A stretch of DNA of 64,000 bases, from assembly GCA_045133915.1 (NCBI GenBank), contig JBGUUX010000100.1, forward strand, positions 1-64,000. The letters run 5' to 3'. The translations under genes were made by a program, and so were the position numbers. Positions 18,521-27,322 of the stretch are shown piece after piece. The first letter of the stretch is position 1. Each line of letters starts with the position of its first letter. Below the pieces are notes generated by a model that did no database searches, had not been told where the DNA came from, and worked only from the letters and a program-made list of their open reading frames with translations. The stretch is from RGIG7300 sp045133915 (lineage in GTDB: Bacteria; Bacillota; Clostridia; Oscillospirales; CAG-272).

Positions 18521-19609
18521 TTAGTTAGCCTCGTCGATTGCGCTGAAGCTGGAACAGCTCATTACACGCACCACGCGCTCGGGATAAAGGATGGTCGCAC
18601 CGTTGGTCTCAAACTTGTAACCGATAGTGCTGAACTGGTTAAGAGGACCGCCAGCCTGCTCCTTACCCTTGATGATCATCTCAAGAGCACCGCCCTCGGG
18701 ATCGATGATACCAAAGGCATCCTTACCGAAGAAGTATGTAGCGTAGGTAACACCGCCTGCCTTGTTTGCATACTCGCCGTCAAGGACAGGTGCAAACACG
18801 TTCTCGATGAAGCGGCAGCCATGAAGCTCACCGATTTCACCGTTAAAGATCTCGGAGGTAGCGGAATACTTATGCGCCTCGATCCACTCCTTGGTCTTTC
18901 TCAGCTCATAAGCTACGCTGGGATGGATTACAGCATAATACTTACCGTTGATGGTAGGTACTCTGTTCTTCTTCATAGTGGTAACTGTCTTTGCTACCAT
19001 ATCAGGAGTAAGCAGAGACATTACAGTAGCGCTTGCCTCCATAAGATTGGGAGCATTAGGAGTAGTACCGGAAACAGCACCGGTAGCAAGGGTGATGTTG
19101 TCACAGTAAAGAACGGTCTTGTTGACAAGCAGAGCGTCTCTGATGAGAACTTCCTGTGTCTCTGCGGCAGATGCACCCATTTCCTCGGTAGCGCCGAGAA
19201 TGGTGTCGTCATATGCACGCATTTCAAGCTTGTCAGTGATAGCGGTATAAGTACCGTACTGCTTGATAGCACCGTGCTTAGTGCTCATACCGAACTTCTG
19301 GCCGGTAGGAATAACACCCTCAACGAGCTCGGTCGCTCTTGCAAAGGTGTTCCACTTACGCCATTCTACGCTGACGCCGTGGTTTGCGGGAAGCTTCTGC
19401 TTCTTACCGAACTGTGCATAGAAAAGCTCTACGCGGGCATTTTCAAGAAGCTCAGTATCATAGAACTCCTTGAGCTCACCGGACATGGTGTTTACATCGT
19501 CAAACGCTTCAGTTGCGCCTGTATAAGCGTTAACGTAATTGCCGGTAGCATTTACAAGAGTACCGGCGTCAGCAAAAAGCTGAAGATTGATCTTGTTGAT
19601 TTCAAACAT
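18521..19609 (-). CDS. Major capsid protein, N4-gp56 family-like
   Basis: 362 aa. The segment ATELVEGVIPTGQKFGM, the KQYGTYTAITDKLEMRAYDD region and the C-terminal ERVVRVM are characteristic of the N4-gp56 family of major capsid proteins (HK97-like fold). The first residues, MFEINKINLQLFAD, carry an LNLQLFA-type motif that matches the cleavage site of the ribosomal protein L27 extension cut by Prp in Firmicutes. A Prp homologue is encoded upstream (20845-21198), so N-terminal trimming during capsid assembly is likely. Start ATG 19609 with AAGGA upstream. Confidence 0.88.
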   Translation of the reverse strand: MFEINKINLQLFADAGTLVNATGNYVNAYTGATEAFDDVNTMSGELKEFYDTELLENARVELFYAQFGKKQKLPANHGVSVEWRKWNTFARATELVEGVIPTGQKFGMSTKHGAIKQYGTYTAITDKLEMRAYDDTILGATEEMGASAAETQEVLIRDALLVNKTVLYCDNITLATGAVSGTTPNAPNLMEASATVMSLLTPDMVAKTVTTMKKNRVPTINGKYYAVIHPSVAYELRKTKEWIEAHKYSATSEIFNGEIGELHGCRFIENVFAPVLDGEYANKAGGVTYATYFFGKDAFGIIDPEGGALEMIIKGKEQAGGPLNQFSTIGYKFETNGATILYPERVVRVMSCSSFSAIDEAN

Positions 19610-19663
19610 AGTAATTTTTCCTTCCGTAAATACAAATAACTCAGAGGGAGAAAGGTACGCCTA

Positions 19664-20668
19664 TTAACTTCCGGGGTACAGTTTCTCCCCTCGCGCTGCA
19701 GCGTCACGGATGCGCTGCTTCAAAGCAGCTCTCTGTTCGGGACTTGCATTGCGATAGTCGAACTTTGACACGGAAGCAGCCTGACCGGACGTGCCGTTTT
19801 CTACGGGGCGTCGGCTACCTGCCTGAATAGCGTTTGAAAGATTAGCGGCAGTTTTCTGCGCTGTCACCTGCATCGCAGCCGCCTGTATCTCTTTTCTATG
19901 TACGGCATAATATGCGTCCTCAACGCTTACGCCTACATTGGGTGAGGTCATACGTGCAAAAGCGGGATTTTTAAGCTCTGTAGCAAGCTTAAAGTTAGGG
20001 AAAACTTCCTTCATAGCTTCACCCTGCTGTTCAAGGGACTTAATATGGGAAATAATACGCTGCTGCTCAACTGTACGCTCTTCTGCGCGCTGCTTTCTTG
20101 CGGTGCCTCTTTCATCCTGGTCGATCTTCTTTGCCGTTGCCAGGTCAACACCCATTTCAAGGGCCTTGTCCTCATAGTAGGCATCGTCGTCATGAACAGC
20201 CTTCGAGAGAGCTTTATAGTCCATATTCTCCATATCAAGGTTGTGCTTTCTTGCCAGCACTTCAAGAGCAGGAGCTAAATCTGACAGAGCTTCTTCTGCC
20301 GACTTTTCAGATTTAAGTCGAGCCTTCATAACAGCCTGCATTTCCTTGTTATATTCCGGATCTGCCATGATCTCATCCCAGGTCATACGCTTGGTAGTTT
20401 CAGACTTAGGTTCTTCCGTTGTCGTTGCAGCGGCGGCCTGCTCTGAACTCTGCTGCTGGCTCTGCGGTGCATTTGCAACTGCGCCCTTGGGGAGCTGTGC
20501 AGGGTTGTTCTTCGCCCGTTTGCGTAATTTCTCTGCAGGAACTCCAAGCTCCAGCAGTCTACTCTGCCCGGCGTCGACAGTATTTCCGCCCGCTGCTCCG
20601 TCTGCACCACCATCTCCGGCACCTTCACCGGCGAAAAGCTGCAGATTAAGCTTTTTAATATTTAACAT
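19664..20668 (-). CDS. Phage capsid scaffolding protein
   Basis: 334 aa. I place the start at 20668 (MLNIKKLNLQLFAG) because GGAGG sits eight bases upstream; the earlier ATG at 20689 would precede that site. After the N-terminal LNLQLFA motif (Prp-type cleavage site) comes a Gly/Ala/Gln-rich disordered region, then a long charged coiled-coil and a basic C-terminus (RAALKQRIRDAAARGEKLYP). This is the usual layout of scaffolds, with the capsid-binding helix at the end. Lies directly before the capsid gene. Confidence 0.82.
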   Translation of the reverse strand: MLNIKKLNLQLFAGEGAGDGGADGAAGGNTVDAGQSRLLELGVPAEKLRKRAKNNPAQLPKGAVANAPQSQQQSSEQAAAATTTEEPKSETTKRMTWDEIMADPEYNKEMQAVMKARLKSEKSAEEALSDLAPALEVLARKHNLDMENMDYKALSKAVHDDDAYYEDKALEMGVDLATAKKIDQDERGTARKQRAEERTVEQQRIISHIKSLEQQGEAMKEVFPNFKLATELKNPAFARMTSPNVGVSVEDAYYAVHRKEIQAAAMQVTAQKTAANLSNAIQAGSRRPVENGTSGQAASVSKFDYRNASPEQRAALKQRIRDAAARGEKLYPGS

Positions 20669-20790
20669 GAGTAAATCCTCCGATATCATCTGCCGCTATA
20701 TGGGCGGCGAGTCCCTATATAATACCCATTAAGGGTTATATATCAAAATGGTGCCCGGTATTAAATCCCGCCCCGGGCAACGGCGAGTAA

Positions 20791-20818
20791 TATAAAGAAG
20801 ACACAACGACAAAATCAA
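20791..20818 (-). promoter_or_regulatory. Candidate promoter for scaffold-capsid genes
   Basis: In the 176-base gap between the Prp and scaffold genes, the minus strand shows TTGATT and TTTATA separated by 16 bases, followed by a hairpin with GCCCGG/CCGGGC arms. This would give extra capsid and scaffold transcript. Sequence match only. Confidence 0.4.
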
Positions 20819-20844
20819 GAGAAATTGTCTGACTATAATATACT

Positions 20845-21198
20845 CTAATCGAGCTTTTCTTTTCTATCCCTCGTATAGTTTATAATTTCATATTTCACAT
20901 ACTCGGGATAATCCTGCGCCAGTATGTCAAAACCGGCACATATACTGTCAAATACAAGGGCAACAGTACAGTCAAAAGTGGGAGCTACCTTGCAACACAA
21001 CTCTGTGTTACCTTCCTCAATCTGTACTATAGTTTCTGCTGCTATTCCAGAGACTTTCAGGTTTTTTATAAAGGCAGCAAGGGTATATACCAGTATAGAC
21101 GCAGAAGCGCATACAAGGTCCTTGCCCTTTTCCGCACTTAAAGAATGGCCCTCAACAGTAAGGCTGTGCTCTTTTCTGCAATATGTAACTCTTATCAT
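20845..21198 (-). CDS. prp: Prp-type cysteine protease (capsid/scaffold maturation)
   Basis: 117 aa, the family's usual length. GHSLSAEKGKDLVCAS places a His at 18 and a Cys at 30, the 12-residue spacing of the catalytic His22/Cys34 pair in the ribosomal-processing protease Prp. The rest has the alternating strand/helix pattern of the family. Prp normally trims an LNLQFFA-type extension from ribosomal protein L27 in Firmicutes, and host Prp cuts staphylococcal phage capsid and scaffold. Here the phage carries its own copy next to a scaffold and capsid that both begin with that motif. Start overlaps the portal stop codon (TAATG), so the two are coupled. Confidence 0.85.
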   Translation of the reverse strand: MIRVTYCRKEHSLTVEGHSLSAEKGKDLVCASASILVYTLAAFIKNLKVSGIAAETIVQIEEGNTELCCKVAPTFDCTVALVFDSICAGFDILAQDYPEYVKYEIINYTRDRKEKLD

Positions 21199-23126
21199 TA
21201 CTTATTCTCCTTTACTACACTTCCCGCATTAGGCTGTGAAGCTTGCGAGGAACGTTCTCGGACATTCTTTCCCCTTGTACCTTCATTGTTACCAATTCCT
21301 GCAATATGGTCGCTCTGCATCATAGAAGCATTGCCACCGCCACCCATAGCAGTCATACCGCCCATGGTCTGCATTATATCCTGGCTGATGCCCTGTACCA
21401 TATCAGGGCGAACAACCTGAGCAAACATAAGGGCCATCTGCATATACTGTACAAGCTTTTGGAACATAGTACCGTTGCGGGCTATCTTCTGCATTATGAT
21501 GTCCTTACCGTCAAAATCCATCATTTCAAGACAAGTGATTGCCTGATCTACCATCTGAGGGTTAAAGAAACCCTTATCAAAGAACTGCAGTGCCAGCTCA
21601 TTCTGTGTTACCTTGGTGTATACGTTCTTCTTCTGTGCTGATATCTTGATATCAAATACAGGAAGGCGGAAGCCCTGGTCCTGGCCGAAAGCATATCCCT
21701 GGTGAACAGGCTGCAGTTTGCTGTTATCGTAGCTGGTAAACTGCTCTACACCGTACTGACCGAGTATACGGAACTGACGGGGCATATCATAGAACTGTCT
21801 TATAAGCTCTATGCACATTTCCACAATCAAACCAAATGATCTGTAGGCCGCCTCAGTGCTGTCCCTTGAGCCCTTACCGCTGGCCTCCTGGAGTGCAGCA
21901 ATAGCAGAATACGCGGTCACACCCGAGCCTACATTACCTGTGCTTGTCTCGGTATTACCGCTTGTCTCTCTCAATTCCTGTATGGTACGGTCCAGTACCG
22001 CTACATAATTACCGTCAAGGGGGTTGTGTTCGATAGGTCTCAGATAATCGTCATTCACATTGCCTGTTGTGTGAACAATAGGATTAGAAAGGTCAAGGAA
22101 CTCACCCTCATTAACAGAGCCCTCCTGCCTTGCAAAGTATCGGGGAGTAGCACCCGCCATAGCATTTTTAACAAAGCTTGTCTTTAGGAGGTCAATCTCT
22201 GTCTGTGGATTGCGGCACAGATCCACATAGCCATAACCGCAGGGAGAGCCCTCTATAGGGAACAGAGCATCAAACACATAGGGGTATTTACCGTGGTCAT
22301 AGAAGCCGCGTGTAGCCATTTCAGGTATGTTCTCGCTGGAATAAAGAACAATATCATTGACATACTTGCAGTATTGCAGAGTCTTTTTACCATCTATAAT
22401 CTTGTGATAGTACACGTCAATAACGGTTATTTTGTTCTCGGTATCCACATGATCGTCATACAGGAACTTTGTGCTAACAAAGGTTTCTCCTTTGAGCTTA
22501 GATTCCAGCTCCGGATATCTCTGCTCCAAAAGGTCCTTGTCGCATAACTCTGTATGGAAGAAATAACGGCTGTTCTGTATATCAGTAATACCTGGCTCCC
22601 AATAGAGATTAAGCAGATTAACCTTTTCTATACCTATATCACCAAGGCCATGAAGCTTTGCAGCATTCCATACTACCTTGTAGGCACCTGTACCAGTCTT
22701 AAGCTTCTGCCACATAACATCTGAATAAGTTTTCTCAAACTGATTCTGCTCTAAGATACAGGGGATAATAGCAGAAAGCTTCTGCGCCTCCTCCCTGTCA
22801 TCTGACTCTCTCGGCAGTATATTAGGCTCAGGATATGCCTCAATAGCATCAGCATGCTTGCTGACAATAACGTTATGCAGCCAGCCTGATACGCTCGTGA
22901 AGCCTTTATCCTTTCCTATGTTGGTCTCTTTCTGTTCTTCTGTAGTATTGCGCAGCTTCCACCAGTTTTCAGAAGCAACTATGCGCTGCTCTGTTCTGCT
23001 CTTGCCTGCTTTGTATTTTTCAAGGACCTGGGTAAACTTCTTTACCTGCTCAGGGCCTATAGGCTGCACCATAGCTGACATGGCCTCGGGAGCCTTAACC
23101 TCATTGGGTGTAGGGTTTCTATCCAT
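21198..23126 (-). CDS. Phage portal protein
   Basis: 642 aa with a strong AAGGAGG site. The large helical-beta protein has the layout of portals of short-tailed phages: N-terminal helical region, a NLYWEPGITDIQNSRYFFH core, a TSTGNVGSGVTAYSAIAALQEASGKG loop and a long C-terminal helical Gln/Met-rich region. It follows terminase large subunit by 9 bases. The dodecameric portal forms the DNA entry vertex. Family call is from position plus overall pattern. Confidence 0.85.
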   Translation of the reverse strand: MDRNPTPNEVKAPEAMSAMVQPIGPEQVKKFTQVLEKYKAGKSRTEQRIVASENWWKLRNTTEEQKETNIGKDKGFTSVSGWLHNVIVSKHADAIEAYPEPNILPRESDDREEAQKLSAIIPCILEQNQFEKTYSDVMWQKLKTGTGAYKVVWNAAKLHGLGDIGIEKVNLLNLYWEPGITDIQNSRYFFHTELCDKDLLEQRYPELESKLKGETFVSTKFLYDDHVDTENKITVIDVYYHKIIDGKKTLQYCKYVNDIVLYSSENIPEMATRGFYDHGKYPYVFDALFPIEGSPCGYGYVDLCRNPQTEIDLLKTSFVKNAMAGATPRYFARQEGSVNEGEFLDLSNPIVHTTGNVNDDYLRPIEHNPLDGNYVAVLDRTIQELRETSGNTETSTGNVGSGVTAYSAIAALQEASGKGSRDSTEAAYRSFGLIVEMCIELIRQFYDMPRQFRILGQYGVEQFTSYDNSKLQPVHQGYAFGQDQGFRLPVFDIKISAQKKNVYTKVTQNELALQFFDKGFFNPQMVDQAITCLEMMDFDGKDIIMQKIARNGTMFQKLVQYMQMALMFAQVVRPDMVQGISQDIMQTMGGMTAMGGGGNASMMQSDHIAGIGNNEGTRGKNVRERSSQASQPNAGSVVKENK

Positions 23127-23135
23127 ATTTCCTCC

Positions 23136-24599
23136 TTATCTAAAACCTTGACGGTATTGTTTCTCGCTGAACTGATTAAGCGGGTCTGATACAATAGGCT
23201 TGGGATTAACGTGCATAATGGGTGATACAGGCTGTGACATGCACATATACCTGACCTCATCTGGGCAGTGATCCTCTAACTTTGTATCAAGGTCCTCGGG
23301 ATGTGTCTCCGAGAACATCATTAGCGGCATTGTACGTATAAATGCCTTGCAGTTATTGAATACATACATTCTTGCATAACCGTTTTGGTCGAACTGTAAC
23401 CTATAGTGCACCTGCATCCAACCGGGAATACGCTGATTATCTCCAGGAGTGAAGTATATGCCGTACTTTGCTGCAGTATCAGCTATACTCTCTCCGCGGC
23501 TGCTGTCCCATATAGCAGGATCGGCAACGCTATCAACTATCTTTCTACCCTTTAGCCACGGGTGTTCCCTCTCAAACTCACTGATACGGCGGAACTGTTC
23601 ATCCGGGGACCACTTTACACCCTCATCCGGTGTCTGTGTGCAACCATACATCTCCATAATGCGGTACAATACCCCGTCATAATCGATAGCCCAATACCCA
23701 AGGGAAAAGGGCTTGTTATATCCAAAGTCGTATGATCGCATTATATTCCAGCCCCTGCAGTCGCCTTTATTAAGGTCAAAGGGCTCTATAACATGTGTCC
23801 ACCTGTGCTGTTCTAAAGCTTGTTCCTGTGTGATACCGGCCTCTATGCACTTCTGAGCATCCGGTTTGAAACGCAGCTCTTCAAAGAACTGTCCCTCAAA
23901 TATATCCCAGGCACCATCTAACCATGCTGCCCTAAGCTTTGGAGGCAGGTTTTTCAGGAATGATATGTACTCCGGCTGGCTTTCCATCAGATACGTATTA
24001 TCTGTAACAAGCGCCTGGATAAACACATAATCATCCGGGTTTTCGTCATTCTGAAAATTCCTATCTATAAACAGCCTCTTAAAATAACCATGGCTCGGAC
24101 CACCGGGGTTGAATGTATAGTAAATGCGCTTAGGAAAGTTATTAACACCACGGCAGCACACTATGATCTTTTCAATCCATTCCTGCAGCAGGTTTGTTGC
24201 TTCATCGATAAAGATAACGTCATACTGTGTTCCCTGATAGTGCATCAGATCATTGTCATTATCGCAGTAGTCAAACTTAATAGTAGAGCCGTTATTCCAA
24301 AAGAAAGTACGCTCCTGCTGATTATACCGGGCAATACTGGTAGGAATTTCGGTTTTCAGTATATTAATGTGGTTAGCCCTCAGCTCAGGCATGGTACGGC
24401 GGACGATAAGTACGTTGATACCGGCATAATTCACGCACAATCGCTTAGCTTTATCTCTTACAATATGGCTCTTACCACCACCTCTGGCGCCGCCATATCC
24501 TACGTGCTTCACTTTTGCCGCCAAGAACATGGCCTGCTTCTCTGTAGGATGAGTCAGCTCCAGTCGCCTTACAGCTCTGTTTCTCTCGCCCTTACTCAT
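23136..24599 (-). CDS. terL: Terminase large subunit (TerL)
   Basis: 487 aa. Start at 24599 (MSKGERNRAVRRLEL) because GGAGGA precedes it and it overlaps the TerS stop. Walker A GARGGGKS lies near residue 40, Walker B VIFIDEAT near residue 125, followed by a coupling TFNPGG motif. The nuclease domain has DFGYNKP and a later DPAIWDSS with conserved Asp. ATP-driven DNA packaging motor and headful or cos cutting nuclease. Confidence 0.95.
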   Translation of the reverse strand: MSKGERNRAVRRLELTHPTEKQAMFLAAKVKHVGYGGARGGGKSHIVRDKAKRLCVNYAGINVLIVRRTMPELRANHINILKTEIPTSIARYNQQERTFFWNNGSTIKFDYCDNDNDLMHYQGTQYDVIFIDEATNLLQEWIEKIIVCCRGVNNFPKRIYYTFNPGGPSHGYFKRLFIDRNFQNDENPDDYVFIQALVTDNTYLMESQPEYISFLKNLPPKLRAAWLDGAWDIFEGQFFEELRFKPDAQKCIEAGITQEQALEQHRWTHVIEPFDLNKGDCRGWNIMRSYDFGYNKPFSLGYWAIDYDGVLYRIMEMYGCTQTPDEGVKWSPDEQFRRISEFEREHPWLKGRKIVDSVADPAIWDSSRGESIADTAAKYGIYFTPGDNQRIPGWMQVHYRLQFDQNGYARMYVFNNCKAFIRTMPLMMFSETHPEDLDTKLEDHCPDEVRYMCMSQPVSPIMHVNPKPIVSDPLNQFSEKQYRQGFR

Positions 24600-25056
24600 T
24601 CCATTCCTCCGGTCCTGCAGCAAACACAACCTCAATTACATTGGCAGTATCATCGTCCTTGTTAGCCGACTTGCGCAGATTAGCAATACGCGCCTCCTGT
24701 TCCCGTGTATCAAGGTCAGACTTAACGCCCTGGATCTCCTTAAGGTCCTTCATAGCAGCAGTCAGAGCACGAAGATCCTTTGCGGTCTTGATATCGTCTG
24801 CCATAACTTCTATCTTTGTAAGCAGCTTGTCCGCCACACTCTGTAACCTGGTGGCGCGGGCAACCTGTTGATTGCTTATTTCATCAAGTGTTTTTGATAC
24901 GGTATTGTTCGTGTGCTGTTCACGCAGGCCGATCCAGCCTTCTTCCTTAGAACGGTGGCAGATCGCCTGATAACTAACACCATGTTTCTGAGCCAACTTA
25001 CGGTAGCTGGTGTCGGTGGTTATGTATTCTGTTTTAATAGCCTGCCAGTCTGCCAT
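24592..25056 (-). CDS. terS: Terminase small subunit (TerS)
   Basis: 154 aa from ATG 25056, which is preceded by AAAGGAGGGAGG; an earlier ATG at 25080 lies before that site. The N-terminal helix-turn-helix (SYRKLAQKHGVSYQAICHRSKEEGW) binds packaging-site DNA, and a central coiled-coil gives oligomerisation. Overlaps terL by 8 bases. First gene of the packaging/head operon, downstream of a terminator and an 11-bp repeat tract. Confidence 0.88.
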   Translation of the reverse strand: MADWQAIKTEYITTDTSYRKLAQKHGVSYQAICHRSKEEGWIGLREQHTNNTVSKTLDEISNQQVARATRLQSVADKLLTKIEVMADDIKTAKDLRALTAAMKDLKEIQGVKSDLDTREQEARIANLRKSANKDDDTANVIEVVFAAGPEEWNE

Positions 25057-25130
25057 AAGCCTCCCTCCTTTTTTCATCATAGATATTTTAACGGATTGCC
25101 CCCGCGATTTTCTATCCTTGCGAGCAGCGC

Positions 25131-25158
25131 AAAAAGGAGCAAGGTTATCCCCTGCTCC
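25131..25158 (-). terminator. Terminator between early and late phage operons
   Basis: Minus strand hairpin GGAGCAGGG / CCTTGCTCC (nine pairs, one G-U) with a GATAA loop followed by TTTTTGCG. Separates the early/middle genes from the terminase operon. Confidence 0.8.
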
Positions 25159-25161
25159 ATT

Positions 25162-25204
25162 TAACTTACCGGTAACTTGCCGGTAACTTGCTGGTTATTT
25201 GCCA
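25162..25204. repeat. 11-bp tandem repeats upstream of terminase genes
   Basis: Three direct units TAACTTACCGG, TAACTTGCCGG and TAACTTGCTGG, then a decayed fourth (TTATTTGCC) that runs into the stop region of the neighbouring gene. Phased close to one DNA turn. Position between early genes and terS makes it a candidate packaging (cos/pac) or regulatory protein-binding site. Confidence 0.7.
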
Positions 25205-25536
25205 AAAGACGGTATTCCGAGCTTTATCATACGGCTTAACATAAGCTCATTTAGATGTATAAACAATAGGTCGCATGGATCTTCTGTCCTTACCGGCTCC
25301 CCATTGACAGTAAGCGTCGCTGTAATGCTGTGACATAATCCATGGTCCTTTGGCTCTATGGTGATACCAATATCCCCGTGATAGAACATCGAGAACTCTT
25401 TAAGAATCTGTTCAGCTTCCCTTTTAGCCTTTTCAACTAAAGCAGGAAGGTTACGTTTTCCACAGGCAAAATAGTCCGGATGTTCTTCACAGTATTTTTT
25501 ATGGATCTTTTGGCTATAGGTTAACTTGCCGTCCAT
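25195..25536 (-). CDS. Hypothetical phage protein (113 aa)
   Basis: Start at 25536 (MDGKLTYSQKIHKKYC), with AAGGAGTGAG upstream. Mixed alpha/beta protein with a helical N-terminus and a strand-rich C-terminus (ITATLTVNGEPV). No motif recognised. Last gene of the early operon, overlapped at its 3' end by the repeat tract; it starts a few bases before the methylase stop codon. Confidence 0.65.
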   Translation of the reverse strand: MDGKLTYSQKIHKKYCEEHPDYFACGKRNLPALVEKAKREAEQILKEFSMFYHGDIGITIEPKDHGLCHSITATLTVNGEPVRTEDPCDLLFIHLNELMLSRMIKLGIPSFGK

Positions 25537-25540
25537 ACTC

Positions 25541-26359
25541 TCACTCCTTGTAATCAAATAATGTTGGTATAGAAAAATTCAACCATAACACTTCTGTACG
25601 CCTATCGGAGTTTTGATTATATGATTTTCTTTCTATCCGGTGCCACTCTTTGAGCTCATAGTCATACATGTCCGACGGATAACCGCTAAGGATAACGTAC
25701 CCCTTGTGGTTCTTTAATGCGTCCAGCAGGTTAACGTGATCCTGCTCGTTCATCTCGTACCGATACTGCTTTCCGCCTCTTGTATTCAACAGATACGGAG
25801 GATCTGCATATATAAGCACGTTGTCGTGATTAAACTTATTAATGAGATCCAGCGCGGGTCTGTTCTCTATTTGAACACCTTTAAGACGGACGGCTGCGGC
25901 CAGAATCTTTTCGGGCATCTGATTCCATGAGTTTACACAATAGCTGCGTTCTCTTGCATAAACATCAATTTTGAAGCCTGTTTTCTGATAAGTCTTAAAA
26001 CCGTGTCCCATTTTAGAACGTATTGCAAAGCGGTATGCTCTGTCAAAGTCGTCTGTACCACGGTTTTCGTGTGCGTCGTTGAATACCTCCCGGGAATACG
26101 GTGTAAAACTGATTGCTTCTGCAAGATCGTCCGGCTTTTCTCTAAGTACCTTAAAGAAGTTAGTAATATCGCCGTCAATATCATTAACAGTCTCTATTGC
26201 CGATGGAGGTTTATTAAACAGTACGGCACCCGAGCCAAAGAAAGGTTCTAAGTATGATCTATGTTCCGGCATAAGAGCAACAATTTGCTTTGCCATGCTC
26301 CATTTTGCACCGGGGTAATTAAGTATAGCGTTTATTTCAATCACCTCACATCCTATCAT
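25541..26359 (-). CDS. Dam-like DNA adenine methyltransferase (D12 class)
   Basis: About 272 aa. NYPGAKW near the N-terminus and EPFFGSGAVLF form the SAM site (motif X/I), and ADPPYL is the catalytic DPPY motif. RRTEVLWLNF at the C-terminus is also typical. This class methylates the N6 of adenine in short sites such as GATC. The true start may be ATG 26359 or GTG 26344 (the latter just after the upstream stop); both keep the full domain. In a phage it probably protects DNA from host restriction. Confidence 0.9.
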   Translation of the reverse strand: MIGCEVIEINAILNYPGAKWSMAKQIVALMPEHRSYLEPFFGSGAVLFNKPPSAIETVNDIDGDITNFFKVLREKPDDLAEAISFTPYSREVFNDAHENRGTDDFDRAYRFAIRSKMGHGFKTYQKTGFKIDVYARERSYCVNSWNQMPEKILAAAVRLKGVQIENRPALDLINKFNHDNVLIYADPPYLLNTRGGKQYRYEMNEQDHVNLLDALKNHKGYVILSGYPSDMYDYELKEWHRIERKSYNQNSDRRTEVLWLNFSIPTLFDYKE

Positions 26360-26747
26360 TAAGGTTTGCAAGCATACCCACCTCAGTATCATCCGTGAGA
26401 ATATCTCCATCCTTCGGCCACTGTAATAATTGTCCGCAGCACCGGCAGTAAGCCTTGTCCTGTACGAACACCATCACACCGCATACGGGACAGCGCTCGT
26501 TCTCTACCGCCACAGGCTCCTGCTTCTTCCAGAGCACTACGTTTTCTTTTCTTAAGCGGTTATTCTCTTCGTTCAGATCGTTAATAATAACGTCCTTTGC
26601 GGCTAAGATACTTCCACAGCTCTTACGGGCCTCATCAACAAATCCTAAACCGCTGCCTATAAGATAATCGGCTACGGCTTTACAGCATTTTTTCGACCAC
26701 ATGAATTCTGCGTCCAATATCTCTATCAGTCTTTCCCTATCGTTCAT
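26346..26747 (-). CDS. Phage zinc-ribbon protein (133 aa)
   Basis: Helical N-terminal half with a short coiled coil (NEENNRLRKENVVLWKK), then CPVCG and CRCCGQ spaced as a treble-clef/zinc ribbon. Overlaps both neighbours (ATGA at its start). Function unknown. Confidence 0.7.
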   Translation of the reverse strand: MNDRERLIEILDAEFMWSKKCCKAVADYLIGSGLGFVDEARKSCGSILAAKDVIINDLNEENNRLRKENVVLWKKQEPVAVENERCPVCGVMVFVQDKAYCRCCGQLLQWPKDGDILTDDTEVGMLANLNDRM

Positions 26748-27136
26748 TCAACCACCTCTTCCGGTAACTTTACGAAGTCTCCAAAAGTCTTTTCATGTTC
26801 GAGCACATCGGGCATCACATCGCCTATATGAACAAACGTACTTCTGATTCCATACGCTGATGCCACGGATCTTTCAATACCACACCCCTTGAAAAGATCG
26901 CTCCAATCGATACCGATAAAGAAATCGGCTTCCGCTAACAACTGGATCGCCTTACCAAGATACCAAACAGCCTGATTATTGTTTTCGGGAGGAGTATCTT
27001 CAATATATGAAGGAATGACTTCCAACTCCTGTTCAAAAACGATTTCAGCGATTTTGTGCATCTTCTCCATGCTCTTTTTGATATTTTCTTCTGTTCTGCC
27101 CTTCATCGGACAGCTAATAAATAATTTTTTCATCAT
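26744..27136 (-). CDS. DUF4406-like (nucleoside deoxyribosyltransferase-fold) protein
   Basis: 130 aa beginning MMKKLFISCPMKGRTEENI, the conserved N-terminal strand-loop of DUF4406 and related nucleoside 2-deoxyribosyltransferase-fold proteins. ADFFIGIDWSDLFKGCGIERSVA matches the later acidic-loop and E-R-x-x-A region. Common in phage early regions; substrate unknown. Start overlaps the upstream stop (TAATG). Confidence 0.78.
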   Translation of the reverse strand: MMKKLFISCPMKGRTEENIKKSMEKMHKIAEIVFEQELEVIPSYIEDTPPENNNQAVWYLGKAIQLLAEADFFIGIDWSDLFKGCGIERSVASAYGIRSTFVHIGDVMPDVLEHEKTFGDFVKLPEEVVE

Positions 27137-27321
27137 TATTTTCCTTTCTTGGGCGGCTCTGCATTAAGAACATTCGCCATACACTCCAAACATTCGTCTC
27201 GGATTTCGTCCGTTTTGTCCTCATACAAGCCGAAGCAAAACACCCTATTGTCATTTTTGCCGAATTCATTTGTTGTTGTATTTGCTTTATAACAATCACC
27301 GTTCAACGGTTTCCCTCTCAA
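27136..27321 (-). CDS. Small phage protein (61 aa), TTG start
   Basis: TTG start one base after the upstream stop codon, so probably coupled translation. Contains RVFCFGLYEDKTDEIRDECLECMANVLNAEP, with a Cys-x2-Cys pair. A competing frame (27114-27299) is less gene-like. Unknown function. Confidence 0.5.
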   Translation of the reverse strand: MRGKPLNGDCYKANTTTNEFGKNDNRVFCFGLYEDKTDEIRDECLECMANVLNAEPPKKGK

Positions 27322-27322
27322 T

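Noticed and set aside
25162..25204. CRISPR-like repeats
   Set aside because: Units are 11 bp, directly adjacent and without spacers.
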